This document shows positions 32,640 through 43,975 of a stretch of DNA of 64,000 nt, in pieces. Numbering within the stretch: the first letter of the stretch is position 1; the number at the start of each line of letters is the position of its first letter. Origin of the DNA: Anisus vortex (taxonomy: Eukaryota > Mollusca > Gastropoda > Planorbidae); NCBI GenBank assembly GCA_949126835.1, contig OX421495.1:31615320-31679319 (forward strand), in the 5' to 3' direction. The notes beneath the pieces were generated by a model. That model did not search any database. It was not told the origin of the DNA and saw only the letters and a list, made by a program, of their open reading frames with translations. The position numbers and the translations under genes are program-made.

Positions 32640-33670
32640 TTTTTCTAAAATATACCCATGCCAAACTGGCAATTAAACTGGTAACCTTCTTACTACTGGC
32701 CAAACTGGCATATTTATCAACCGAAGGCATGCTAACTTGGGTGTTCTGGTAGACGCGCACATTTATGTCAATAAACAAACCCACAAAACGTAACTTGGAA
32801 ACATCAAATAATAAATGTCTTCTTAAAAGAATTTATCCTGTAAGATGCAACATTGGAAACTTTAATTTGAAACTTAAAAAAACAACTTTAATTTCTACGA
32901 AAAACTTAGCGAATGACAATTAACCAATATTAATATATGCTAATCAATTAACATAATGTTTATCTAATATTTCATGTTGGCATGTAAATTAAAGTAGATG
33001 TCACTGTAATACTAAATTCTAATTACAGTATGTCTTTGTAATAAAAAATAATCCTAAATATATCACATAAAGATAAAATTCCTTTAATAAAAGACTGGAA
33101 AGAATAACAAAATGATATATTAGAAGTGCACACAATTTGACACTAAACAAAAGCAGTAGGCCAAAATAAAAAAAACCACATACATTTAACATTCTAATAA
33201 CATAAGTATGTATTTAAAAAAACAAAAAAGAAACAGTTTAACTTTTCTGAAAATAAAAACATATATACTAAACTAGAAAATATCAAATACTGTAAATTCG
33301 TTAAATGTAGATCTAGTCTAATGTTTGATAGTGTCATGACTTTTTTCTATTTGATTCTAGTGCTCAGTCTATCTTCATTAAATGTAGAATATCGGGGTGA
33401 AATTAATAATATTGTTATAATATTTGATACATATATTTAACATCAAAGATCTTTAAAACAATAGAGAAATTGTAAACAATAAGATACATGCATATAATTT
33501 AGGCTACTATTTACAGGGAGTATATTTAATCAAGTATGGGCCTACAAATGTATTTTGTAGTCATCTCTTTTCTTTTTCATTGCAGTATCTATTGTAATCT
33601 GCTTTAAGGGCTTTCAAAAGAACAATTACTTAATGATATAATTTAATTAATGCCCATTGATAAGCTGTTA
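32640..33670. other. Unassigned AT-rich stretch (left arm)
   Basis: No gene. Contains one unit (33290-33395) of the 85-90-bp repeat that forms a tandem array at 36080-36410. Mirror 56713-57743. Confidence 0.55.
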
Positions 33671-34640
33671 TTAGCTGAAAAAAACGGCCTCCAAAATGCA
33701 GGGCATTGAATTTAATTTCTCGCATATCAGGAACCACACACAGTCAGCTTGAGAATGTAGGTTTTTGGTAAGATGGGGTGAAAAAGCAATACGGTACTTG
33801 GTCATTTCAAAGCGTGTAAGGTGCTGTCGGCTCGCATAAGACGTTTTTATAGGCATATCAACAGAGAAGCCTAATCTCCCTTTAGAAAAAAACAGCGGGT
33901 AAGTAAAAGGCTATACGCGGCTGTCTAAATTCTTCAAAGTAAAATTTTTTTGGACACGCTTATGAACCACCATTTCGTTATCTGGATTGCTTTGATCTGA
34001 ATTTAATGTAACGACAGTACATACTTCGCCAGATAAAGGTGCATTATTATTTTTTCATACGGATCCTTCTGGCGATGTGAAAATAAGCCGCACATACGGT
34101 GGTGCATGTCCTTCTTCAGTAGCATGACGGTTGACCTTTTCTTCCACTTCTCTCATCATCATAAAAGTTTGTGCAAGAGAGTTGCTTGATCTAATGATTT
34201 GTTCCAATGAATTAATAAGAGATTGACTGATTTCATGATTGAGTGGAAGTTTCAGTTGCTCGGTGACGGCGTCATCTGAATCTAAGAAGTACATCTGTCC
34301 GTATTGTGGACTTTTAAATTCATCCGTAACATTTTTTGTTGGATTTACTGCCATATTTATCTTCTGGTAGACTTGTCCTGCTGCTAGGAAGCTGTAGATT
34401 CCGTGACTATTGATTGTCCGATCGTCATCTACGTTAAACGAAGCCAATGCGAAACATGAATTTAAGTTCCTTATCTAGTGTTTTTTTCCTCCGCTTTCTT
34501 TTTTCTTCCAATTGTTTTTCTTGTTATTTTGCAGTTTCTTCCTCTAATTGTTTTGTCCTACGCTTTCTTTGATAATCCAATCTCGTTTCTGTCTCATCTA
34601 TAGTTTCATTTTCTAGTTGCTGTAATCTACACATTTGTTT
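33671..34640 (-). pseudogene. Helitron Rep/helicase N-terminal relic (left arm)
   Basis: The minus strand reads: a charged Lys/Glu/Arg region (34490-34640), then a 130-codon frame (34055-34447) with FNVDDDRTINSHGIYSF, GQVYQKI, YGQMYFLDSDDAVTEQL and INSLEQIIRSSNSLAQTF, matching the Helitron-like N-terminal domain in order. Next come LNSDQSNPDNEMVVHKR, a stop, then PFTYPLFF and SRQHLTRFEMTKYRIAF (33671-33856). The Rep HUH motif and helicase are missing. A Helitron protein would nick and roll a single strand; this is a truncated fossil. Family assignment is from memory of domain order. Confidence 0.75.
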
Positions 34641-35214
34641 ATTCTTTAATTGTTGTTAATGCACCTTAGATAGGCTGCTTAGTTTGGTTTTACATTTGTA
34701 TCCACTGAATCATTTTTATCCTCCGAAGTCATGCAAGAAATAATTTTTGAAATAGTGTCTGCTTCTGCACTATCATCAGCAGTGGCCTCACATGGGGGGG
34801 GGGGGGATGAAGCAGTGGGGGCATATGCTCGGGGCTACACTTCTAAAGGGGGGGGGGTTGGCGGCAGATATTACCTAAATATAGTATTAAATGAAGCAGT
34901 TACAGTATGCAAGTGTGCGTCGCTGAAACTTTTGCCCTGGGGCACTACATAGGCTTGTGTCCATGCCTTTCTCTTTTTCAAGTTTATAATATAATTATTC
35001 TTTTTTCGTCTGCCAAGCATTTTCATGAAGTTGTAAATGTTATAACTTTAAAGACTGTATACATTACTTACCATCATAACTATGCAATTAACGATATGTT
35101 TTAATGTATTCCACAACTTTAATAGTACCCTAATTGTTTGATGTATCGGTAAGGGTTAGGCCCTAAATCAATTTGGACTCTTTCAATCATAATATAAACT
35201 ATCAAACTAATCTT
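34641..35214. other. Unassigned stretch with long G tracts (left arm)
   Basis: G13 at 34794-34806 and G10 at 34848-34857 flank a G-rich segment with potential to form a quadruplex. The right arm has different tract lengths (C14 at 55521-55534; C6-TT-C6 at 55576-55589). No gene. Confidence 0.6.
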
Positions 35215-35300
35215 ACCCCATCTTATCTTATCTTATACATTATAGACGCTCCATGTATAAAGAAGATTATTGCGTCCTAGGCTCATCCGTGGTCCGAGTC
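35215..35300 (-). mobile_element. SINE 3'-tail fragment (left arm)
   Basis: On the minus strand: GGACGCAATAATCTTCTTTA, GGAGCGTCTATAATGTATAA and a (AAGAT)n tail. A similar TAATAATCTTCTATCTAGAA...GGAACGTCTGTAAACTTATAAG occurs in the SINE at 45765-45990. Two arm-specific SNPs (35255, 35317) lie in or beside it. Confidence 0.6.
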
Positions 35301-36079
35301 TAGTCTGGCATTTTTTAATCTATTTATTTACACTACAATCAACCAATGCAAAAATAAATTAGTTTTAAACATAAATTAACTACACATTTAAAGGATAGAA
35401 AAAAAAGATATTGATAATAGCTTTAAATCTTACTTATCTCAGAAACATAAACTATCTAGTGTATCCGTGAATACAAATAAAAATATATGTGTAGAAGAAT
35501 GCATCGCCACAAATCGCAAACACGTGGTGTATAGAGCATGTAGGTAGTTAAAAGATGTTTACGAAAGCTCACTTTCAGTTTAAAAGAAGCATATTAAAAA
35601 CTAATTGGAGTGCAAAATACAAAGTTAAAACATAACTTAACTTTGTTTTTATTGATGATACAATGTCATGCTGATTTTATTTCATTGCGCGGCGAAAATG
35701 GTAACGATTTAAATGCTTTGAAACGGGAATTACCGAAACGCGGATACTAAATAAAAGTCGTCTTGGCTATGACGTCATAAGAGTTGTATTGAACGCGATC
35801 GCGCTATATGGGGAATCCAATGACATGTTTTTTTTTCTTTTAGCCCAATTTAAAATCTATTTTTAGAAATGGTCAGTGGTTTTTCCAAAAATTGAGGGTC
35901 AAGCAGTGGTTCAAATGAAATGAGATTGATCTAAAACGCATTTTCTCACCAGAATACATCAATAGGACAGTTTTCGCGAAAATCGTAGGGCCCGTTTTCG
36001 AGAACGCTGACACAAACAAACAAACAAACAAACAAACCCACAAACAAATATACCCCCAATTTTTTCTCGTTTAATATTA
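35301..36079. repeat. Probable interspersed repeat ending in (CAAA)n (left arm)
   Basis: Non-coding stretch with GGCCCGTTTTCGAGAACGCT, then ACACAAACAAACAAACAAAC and an AT-rich end. A terminal CAAACAAAC tract after a conserved GC-rich block is common for non-autonomous elements; only one copy per arm is present, so it stays unclassified. Mirror 54299-55077. Confidence 0.4.
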
Positions 36080-36410
36080 TTAGATATAATGTTTGAAAGT
36101 GTTATGACTTACTTCTTTTTTATTCTTGTGCTTAGTCTATCTTCATTAAATATAGATCTAATGTGTAGATCTAATGTTTGATAGTGTTATTTTATGACTT
36201 ATTTCTATTTGATTCTAGTGCTCAGTCTATCTTCATTAAATGTAGATCTAATGTGTAGATCTAATGTTTGAAAGTGTTATGACTTACTTCTTTTTTTATT
36301 CTTGTGCTCAGTCTATCTTCATTAAATGTAGACCTAATGTGTAGATATAATGTTTGAAAGTGTTTTTTTATGACTTATTTCTATTTGATTATAGTGCCGG
36401 TCTATTTTCA
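36080..36410. repeat. 85-90-bp tandem repeat, nearly four units (left arm)
   Basis: ATGTTTGA(A/T)AGTGTTATGA starts units at 36089, 36174, 36264 and 36350. Units contain AGTCTATCTTCATTAAATGT and AGATCTAATGTGTAGATC. A solitary unit lies at 33290-33395. Mirror 53968-54298. Confidence 0.85.
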
Positions 36411-36502
36411 TTTTTTCTGGCTCAGACTCTCTCAGGCTTGCGTAACAATAATCAATAGCTTGACTCCGAAAAAACTTACTACATTTAATTCTTAAAGTTA
36501 GT

Positions 36503-36737
36503 AAGGTATCCTATGGACCAAGCTGATCGTAGGGCTGGTGAAGCAGTGTTCATCAGTTTCTGTGGCCACAGCATACTAGGGCATGTGTGGTCAGCACAAT
36601 GCCCAGCCACCTTTACTTTACCCCGACTGCCAGGTACTCATCAGAGCTGGGCAAACTCAGGGACACCCTCAAGTCTCTGGAAATATCCTAGCCTTCACCA
36701 GGATTCTAACCCAGAACCTTTGGATCGCCGCTTAAAT
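36503..36737 (-). mobile_element. SINE family A, copy lacking the A-box end (left arm)
   Basis: In reverse complement it starts inside the tRNA head at a degenerate B box (GGGTTAGAATCCTGG), then GGAGGGTGTCC-like, CAGCTCTGATGAGTACCTGG, AAAGTAAAGGTGGCTGGGCA and CACAGAAACTGATGAACACT, with the 3' end at GATACCTTAC. Mirror 53641-53875. Confidence 0.85.
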
Positions 36738-36799
36738 TCTTAAATTTATTTACAGAATATTATTTCAATATTAAGTATGCATCATATCAATGTTTAAGG

Positions 36800-37457
36800 C
36801 AGGGGTGTGCAACATATTCTAATGTTTGGCCACATTGGAACTTTGTAAAGACAAAGAGGGCCAGATACCATAGGAAAATATTATGTAATCTCATGATAAC
36901 TATAGTTAAGTACATTGTAAATACATTTGGTACCGGTAATCAAATATTGTGTTTTTTTATTAATGTGAAACTTGGAATTTAGTATTTTTGCACACAATGT
37001 CTGCTCTGACTGATATGGTAGCAACTCGAAGCTGACTTGTTAAATGTGCATCTGTGAGCTGACTTCGGTATCGACTTTTAGTGAATTTCATCCTTGAAAA
37101 AATTTCCAGCAAGTAACTCCACAAATAAAACATTACCATAAATTCAAACTTCTCCATTTTATTCAAAATGTTTATGGCTTGATTTCTTGTTTAGCCTTTC
37201 TCTGTGGTATCAATATGCAGCTGATGCAATACAGAAATTATTCCATCATAACTGACAAGTCGTATTTCACTAGTGGCCATTGAATGTGCTTCCCATCTAG
37301 TCTTTGACAAAGACTTTGGAACTTTTGAATCATCTTTGAAGAATGAAAACAGTACTGCCCATCTATGTGTAGATGATGAAAATAAATTATATATTTCTTG
37401 AACAATTCCAAAAAAGTTTACTGCATCTAAATGTAAGCTCGAGGCACTGAACTCACT
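36800..37457 (-). pseudogene. Old hAT transposase relic (left arm)
   Basis: Minus-strand frames carry ZMYM1-type pieces: LHLDAVNFFGIVQEIYNLFS, STHRWAVLFSFF and SKTRWEAHSMA (37195-37457), then after one in-frame TAA, ILNKMEKFEFMVMFYLW, and finally FSRMKFTKSRYRSQLTDAHL and a QVSH end (36960-37166), the dimerisation-domain end typical of Charlie/GTF2IRD2-like hATs. A CAGGGGTGTGCAAC terminal repeat sits at 36800. Upstream it is cut off by the hAT insertion at 37466. It may have an internal deletion or be chimeric. Mirror 52921-53578. Confidence 0.75.
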
Positions 37458-37465
37458 GAACAAAC

Positions 37466-39228
37466 CAGTGGCGTAGCTAAGGGGAGGGGGGACGAGGGGG
37501 GGGCGGACCGCCCCGGGTGACAGGATATAGGGGTGACACTTTGGCAAAAAATTTTTTTGCCAGACTAAGGTGCGAAAATAGTCTGAAATAGTCATGAACA
37601 ATCAAATGATCATCTGTCGTGCTTGGAGAAGTGGAAAACACTGGCTTCAGGACTCCAGCTGCAAACAACCATCTCACTTGTTATCTCACTACGATGTAGC
37701 GTTAAGAGAACATCTTGTCAGACTCTAGCAAAGAACAGACAGTCAGGTAGTATGCTACTGCATTGACTCGCGATATCCTCGAGAAACTAGAAAACGAAGG
37801 ACTGAATATTCAGTTATGTCGCGGTCAAGGGTACGATAATGCAGCAAGCATGGCTGGAATTCAAGGTGGTGTGCAACAAAAGATCAAAGACATTAATCCG
37901 AAGGCAATTTTTGTACCTTGTTCCAATCATTCTTTGAACCTTTGTGGCAAACCTTCGTTTGCTAACAATCCGTCTTGTGTAACGTTTTTTTGGAATTCTT
38001 GAGACGCTGTACACTTTTTTTTTGCTCTGTCGACCCATCGCTGGGATGTACTAGTGAAATACACAGGTCTAACAGTGAAGAGAATGTCCACAACTCGCTG
38101 GAGTGCACATGCCGATGCATTGAAACCAATGACAAAGAAGTTTAACCAGTTTGTGGAAGCGATTGAATCTATGTGTTATGTCGAAAAAAGTGTTGAAACA
38201 AGAGGCGCTGCGCACAATCTGTTGCCAGCAATATGCGACTTTTCTTTCATTTCATTCTTGTTTTTCTGGGGTGACGTTTTACAAAAAGTCGTCTTAGCAC
38301 AGAAGTGCATGCAAACACCAGGTATTACTGTGGACATGGTTGCAACCAATCTAATGGGTCTCAGTGTCTTTTTGGAAGAGCAGCGTACGAAGGTTGTTGA
38401 CAATGCCGTCCAGCAGGCACTTGCGAAATGTGAAGAACTTGATATCCCTAGAGAGAAGAGAATCATAAGAAAGAGAAGATTACCAGGAGAGAGTGCAAGA
38501 GATGTTGGATTGTCATTGCAGCAGGAAACCAAGAGAGCAATGTTAGAGTGTCTGGACCATTTTCATATAGAGTTAGATACGAGAGGAAAGGAAGTGAACG
38601 ACATTTTGCTGACTTTTTCTTCCGTTCAGCCAGACCATATTATTTGTGCCAACGACGAAGAAATACAGTTGGACTTTGTTGAATCATTGCCATATCTTAC
38701 GCAGACTCTAAGATTCTTTCTCACAATATGTGCTTCTGTGGCATCGTGTGAAAAAGTTTCTCCAAAATGAAACTTATAAAAAATTACCTCCGGTCAACCA
38801 TGAGCCAGTCGAGATTGGCGGATCTGACTGTTCTGTCCATTGAACGAACACAAGCTTACAAGACAAATAGATTTTGACGATGTCATTGACCAGTTTGCCA
38901 CAATGAAAACAAGAAGAAAATTCCTTCTAGGACTATAGTGTCAAAGGGCATTCTTTTGGTTTGTGCATTGCCGTGTTTTGCAGAGAACAGTTGCATTTTA
39001 AAAATCTTTGGATTTGAACTATTTGTTTTGTGGTATTGGATTTGGATTTTGTCTTGGATCATACATGTAAGCAGTAACGTACCAGTCAGTAGAGTAAAGT
39101 AGAGCCGATAGGTAGAGTATGTATGAATATGTATGAAAATTTAGCTACACCTAACCATTCAGCATAGGGTCGTGTGGGGTCACTGGGGTGACATTTTAAC
39201 GGGACCGTTTACTCTAGCTACGCAACTG
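37466..39228 (+). mobile_element. hAT transposon with 8-bp TSD, inserted beside the older hAT (left arm)
   Basis: TSD GAACAAAC at 37458-37465 and 39229-39236. The TIRs are CAGTGGCGTAGCTA (left) and, reversed, CAGTTGCGTAGCTA (right). The left sub-terminal region is G-rich (GGGGGGGGCGGACCGCCCCG). Length 1763 bp. It carries the C-terminal two-thirds of a ZMYM1-type transposase; the N-terminal zinc finger and DUF4371 region are missing, so it is an internal-deletion derivative. Confidence 0.95.
37745..38935 (+). pseudogene. ZMYM1-like hAT transposase, truncated and frameshifted (left arm)
   Basis: The first frame (37763-38002) has CRGQGYDNAASMAG, the family hallmark, then FVPCSNHSLNLCG; it breaks in T runs near 37985 and 38012. 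The second frame (38054-38770) has STTRWSAHADALKPM and a long helical insertion region and ends at ASCEKVSP, the start of the dimerisation domain, with remnants to about 38935 (IDFDD, ATMKTRRKFL). The frame breaks fall in homopolymers. No N-terminal DNA-binding finger is present. The product would have been a DDE-type transposase acting on the hAT ends. Confidence 0.88.
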
Positions 39229-39236
39229 GAACAAAC

Positions 39237-40070
39237 ACAAACTCAGGAATGTGAGAGGGTAATTTTATTGATACACGAAAATTAACAAAATCCAAAAACC
39301 CAACCAGTCAACTAGTGAATAGGCCTACTGGAAAATAGAAAATAATAAAACACATGAATAGATTTAAATAAAAAAATATGAACTAATATGAAATTAAAAG
39401 CTAAATACGACCTAATATAACATACCGGTAACAATAATAATGTGCATTTTAACTAGAGACAAGAAGCAGTAATAAGAATAATTAAATAATAATTTTACAT
39501 TAGAACAATAGTACTGGATATTTAAAAGAGTGTCAATATGAGAACGAGAGCGCCTAACCACACTTTAATAATGCATAAATCAACCAATGTAACAAATACA
39601 TAACAAGGTATGACTCAGAAGCTGGGAGACCATGATTACCTGAGACAAAACCAACCCATTAATTTATACAAAAGTGTTGTTATCCAAGCAGTACCAGCAA
39701 TATTTAAATATTGTATTAATATAATATTGACTGCTTAGCCCTACCCATAAACATACCACTCTAGTTGACATAGTCAAATGACATGCTCATAATGTGCTAC
39801 TCTTATTTCACAACATGCTCTTTATCCCTAAAACTGTTTCCCAACAATACTTCATTAATATTAAATAAGCAATGTAAATGTAATACTCATACTAATAATT
39901 AAGGTACCGGTAGTCTACACATAGGCCTAATATGCTATAATAGCATATACATGTAAAAGGGAATGGTTTAAATTTAACCAATACATAAATTGTGACTTCC
40001 TTATGAAGCTATAAAACAAAATGAAAAGTATTGCTGAAGCATGGTGACCTAGTTAAATTTGGCGCGCCAC
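39237..40070. other. Unassigned AT-rich stretch (left arm)
   Basis: No coding frame. On the minus strand an AATAAA signal lies near 39270 just outside the hAT, possibly part of the older relic or of another 3' UTR. Mirror 50308-51141. Confidence 0.5.
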
Positions 40071-42328
40071 TGATGACATCTCTCACCTAGTTCTACTCTA
40101 CAATAATACTCTATCTTCCATGCTGGAGACTTTTGCCCCTAGGACTGAATTGTATGTTAGAGATAGACCCAATACCGCTTGGTTTACACCCTCCGTTCGG
40201 ATGGCTAAATTAGCTAGACGTCAGGTAGAGAGACACTGGAGACTGAGTGGCCTTGAGGTGGATAAACAGATGTTTAAGATAGCAAGGAACAAGCTTACAA
40301 ATGTGATTAGACGTGCAAAAGCAAAGCAAGTTCAGTCTGCTCTGGAGGCTGCGGGCACTGACTATCGAAAAATGTTTTCCATAGTGCAGAATCTTCTTGG
40401 AAAAAATGATTTAAGTCCAATTTTGCCTGACATGAGCAGCGAGCAGGCTGCGGAGGCTCTTAATGAATTTTTTAATGAAAAAGTCGAGACGATTAGAAAC
40501 AGCTTTGATAATCATACTACTCCACCCACTGTGGAGATGTCATTTTCTGGAATTTCTTTGACAAATTTCCTCCCAGTTTCCGAAGAGCAGTTGAGGCGTC
40601 CTATTTCTGTATCTAAACCTACATCCTCAATTGTTGACCCCATTTCAACGAAGATTGTGTTGGACTGCCTTGAAATTCTGCTTCCAGTTTTAGTGCGGAT
40701 CATAAATGGTAGCCTGGAGTCAGCCACAGTCCCACAAATGTTTAAGACTGCTGTCATCAAGCCTTTATTAAATAAAAAGGGGCTCGATCCTAGTGACTGC
40801 AAGAGTTTTCGCCCAGTATCTAACCTTCCCTATGTATCGAAGCTTCTTGAGAGGGTTGTCTCTCAGCAGCTTTTACAACATCTAACCACACATAGCCTGA
40901 TTGATAAATTTCAATCTGCCTATCGTCCTGGGCATAGCTTGAGACGGCAATATTACGTGTTATGAATGATGTTCTATGTAGTGCTGACCGTGGTGATCTG
41001 ACTATCTTAGTTCTGTTGGACCTCAGTGCTGCCTTTGATGTAATCAACCATGACTTACTTTTATCAAGACTTCAATACGAGATGGGCATCACTGATACTG
41101 CACTTCATTGGTTTACTTCCTACTTGGCAGACAGGACTCAGAGAGTTTCTATCAATCAGACCTTATCAAAAGCCACTTCTCTCATCTGTGGCGTACCTCA
41201 AGGATCAGTTTTAGGGCCTATCCTTTTTGCTGTTTACACTAGCCAGCTTGGCAGAATAATTGATAGCCAAGGATTATCTCGCAAACTATATGCTGATGAT
41301 ACCCAGCTGTACAAAAGCTTCCATCCTGATCATAATGCTTGTGCTGCCGCTGTTAATGCAGTGGAACTGCTGTCTAGCGGTGAAAGCGTGGATGACTGCC
41401 AACAAACTCAAACTAAATGACGACAAGACTGAGGCAATTCTGTGCGGTTCAAACTTCAATCTTAGGAAAGTCGATATTCCATCTATTAAAGTATCTTTTT
41501 GTCTAACACTGTCAGAGACCTGGGCTTTATCATTGACTGTAAATTAACAATGGGTCCACACATCAGTAATGTGGTTAGGGCCTGCTCCTTCCATCTTCGT
41601 GCCCTGGGTCAGCTGCGACCTCTGATTAATAAAAAAACAGCCAATGCTTTTGCTGTTGCAACAATACAGTCAAGACTAGACTATTGTAACAGTTGCCTGT
41701 GGGGTTTACCCCAGAAACAACTGGATAGACTTCAGAAAGTTCAAAATACTGCAGCACGCATTGTGTCACGAGTAAAGAAGCATGACCATATCACTCCAAT
41801 TCTCAAAGAGCTCCACTGGCTCCCTGTGACGAAGCGCATGTATCATAAGATTATGTCCCTTACCTATGGATGCGTGGAAGGCACAGCACCGCATATCTCA
41901 AAGAGCTTATTCCGAAGCATGTACCGTTAAGAATCGTGCGATCTTCAACACAATCTCTCCTGGAAATTCTAGGTTTGGAAGGTCACAGAAAAAAAGACTC
42001 TTGGTGTACGCTCGTTTGAATCTGTGGCGCCTACATTGTGGAATGGCTTACCTGAGACACTGAAAAACTCGTTGTCAAAAAAAAAGCATTCAAGAAGAAT
42101 TTGAAGACTTTTCTTTTCAACTAAGTTGATGAAGTACACATCCATCAGCAAAATACTTGTTTAAAACTATTTTAAAATGTTATTGTCGTTTCGTGCCTCC
42201 ATCAGCCGAAACCTTGTTTAAAACTATTTTAGAGTGTTATTGTTGTTTCGTTTTTGTGAGCGCGCTGAGCATGCTTGCATTAGCATGGAGTGAGGCGCGA
42301 TATAAATGACCAATTATTATTATTATTA
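40071..42328 (+). mobile_element. 5'-truncated L2/CR1-like LINE (left arm)
   Basis: Begins within the linker after the endonuclease and runs to GCGCGATATAAATGACC plus an (ATT)n tail (about 42313-42328). The endonuclease is absent. It is the same family as the fragment at 4551-4796 and distinct from the LINE at 10903-14633. The 3' UTR contains a repeated GTTTAAAACTATTTTA block. Mirror 48050-50307. Confidence 0.92.
40087..42125 (+). pseudogene. LINE reverse transcriptase with several frame breaks (left arm)
   Basis: Linker with WFTPSVRMAKLARRQVERHW, then the RT domain FRPVSNLPYVSKLLERVV, FQSAYRPGHS, (break near 40937) LLDLSAAFDVINHD, GVPQGSVLGPILF and LYADDTQLY, (breaks near 41385 and 41495) LNDDKTEAILCGS, RDLGFIIDCKL, SRLDYCNSCLWGLP and LHWLPVTKRMYHK, (break near 41895) and a last C-terminal piece to about 42125 (LKTFLFN). 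At least four frameshifts make it dead. Confidence 0.9.
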
Positions 42329-43074
42329 CTGCTGGGTTGAAGGGACACTAAATACAAAACATGATTGTCTACTTATAAATACCGTACCTACAGTGGAGGT
42401 AAAAATATAAAGATAGATACATGCATACATATATAAAAGTACCTTATAGTTTAAAATAAAATATTTACCAGTATTTAACATCAACCCATCTCCACACACA
42501 GCGGCAAAACGAACTATGTTGTCCTCTGTCTCGCTGTGGCCAGACAACTACTTTCACACAGGGGAATGAACTCTAAATAAAAAGGTTGGACTCATCCTGT
42601 CAACACAATAAAAACATGCATTCATACCATCATCCACACTAGCGAAACAAACTTTAAAAGGTCACTGGCCTACTTAAACAACAGTCAATTGCTGCTCTAC
42701 CAACAAGAGAATGACCAGCACATGGAATATGATGGAATATACATCGCAACTTGTTAATATTGTTTCTTTATCTTCATCCAAACAATCACCAAGACACTGT
42801 CAAATTTCTGTTTCATATATAAAATTGAACAAAGTACAATTTTTCTAAAAATTCAAATTACTTAAATATTTAGATTTGTTTCAATGGCCTTTTGCATAAT
42901 TGAAATAATTGTTAACAATATGAATAATCAGTAAAAAAAAACAACTACTTGCATCAAGCAATTCATAATGATATATTATATTTACACAAAAATGTATATA
43001 AAAATATTGTGCCTTGTGCACTTTTGATACAAAAGTACATATGCTATACTTTTTAATTCTTTATTTTATTTAAA
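42329..43074. other. Unassigned AT-rich stretch (left arm)
   Basis: A small minus-strand frame (42326-42547, 73 codons) has no domain and overlaps the LINE tail. Nothing else is recognised. Mirror 47304-48049. Confidence 0.5.
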
Positions 43075-43583
43075 ACAAGCTACATTGCCCGGCGTTGCCC
43101 GGGTGAAAAAAAAGGACTGTATATAGTGCAGATTTTATAAACTACAATTAACAGAAAGCTATAAATCTAATATTTAAGTTATTTTTTTTTATTCAAGACT
43201 TTTAGGATTTTAAAGTAATTTAAAATTTATATCGGGTAAACAAAATAGGCAAGTATTTTTATTTAACAAAAATCTAAATTGCCCGTAGATTTACAATGTC
43301 TTTTTTTTTTAAAAGTGTTATGTTATAGTGTATAACATCATAGTTTAAAACACCCATTTACTAATCTTTCCCCTCCCTCGACATAGTTCTCTATTTAGAA
43401 TATTTTAATGTCGGGACACGACTGTTTTATTTTTCTCATTGACTTGCATTAAGTTATTCTTAAAACAAAAGACAAGGCTATCGACGATTCATTCATAAAA
43501 CCAGTCTAGACCAGTTTAATCCCAGATCCTGTGTTTTCAAATTGACCAATGGGGACACAAAAACGATCTTTTTATATATAGAT
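43075..43583 (-). mobile_element. Non-autonomous Helitron-like element B, copy 3, spanning the palindrome junction
   Basis: Terminal ACAAGCTACATTGCCCGGCG, GACTTTTAGGATTTTAAAGT and ATTGCCCGTAGATTTACAATG match copies 1 and 2, and so does the far end (TTTTCAAATTGACCAATGGG, CGATCTTTTTATATATAG). About 215 bp in the middle (43316-43530) differ and replace the tRNA-like module. The mirrored part stops at 43526; the last 57 bp lie in the spacer. Confidence 0.6.
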
Positions 43584-43975
43584 AAAATAAACAAATGTTT
43601 AAAAACATTTTACATTAACAATTCCTTATCAGGAATGAAATACAATACTTTGCAAGTATTTTCCTAATCTTTGAGCATATATATATAATTTTTATATTTT
43701 TTTACACATATAAGTATTTTTGTTTCCTTTTATTGCTAAAAATAACACTGGGCAATAGAATATTACCCTTTGGCATGTTTTTATCTTACACTTTAGCATG
43801 TATTGTTGAAAAAATTTTTTTTTTCTAAAGTAATAATTTGACTTCGTATGCATATTGTTGCCTGAGGGCAACGAACCCATATAACGGTTATAATTCACAA
43901 TGTCAAAATTTTTTTTCCAGAAATTGTCTATTGGTGCCCTAAGTCATTATAATAAACAACAGAATACTTTTTTTC
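43584..43975. other. Unassigned stretch in the spacer
   Basis: AT-rich, no domain in any frame (a minus-strand frame at 43692-43898 is featureless). Confidence 0.5.

Larger units (their letters stand above)
26038..43526 (+). repeat. Left arm of giant inverted repeat
   Basis: Reverse-complementary to 46852-64000. Mirror positions sum to 90378 between 34.9 and 43.5 kb, to 90383 between 26.97 and 34.79 kb, and to 90038 outside 26.62 kb; the steps are explained by G-tract length differences (5 bp) and one 345-bp indel. All recognisable coding relics have identical translations in the two arms. The outer limit is unknown because the right arm runs off the window. Confidence 0.97.

Noticed and set aside
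42326..42547. 73-codon minus-strand frame, mirrored at 47831-48052
   Set aside because: No recognisable domain; identical copies only reflect the inverted repeat, so conservation is not evidence of function.
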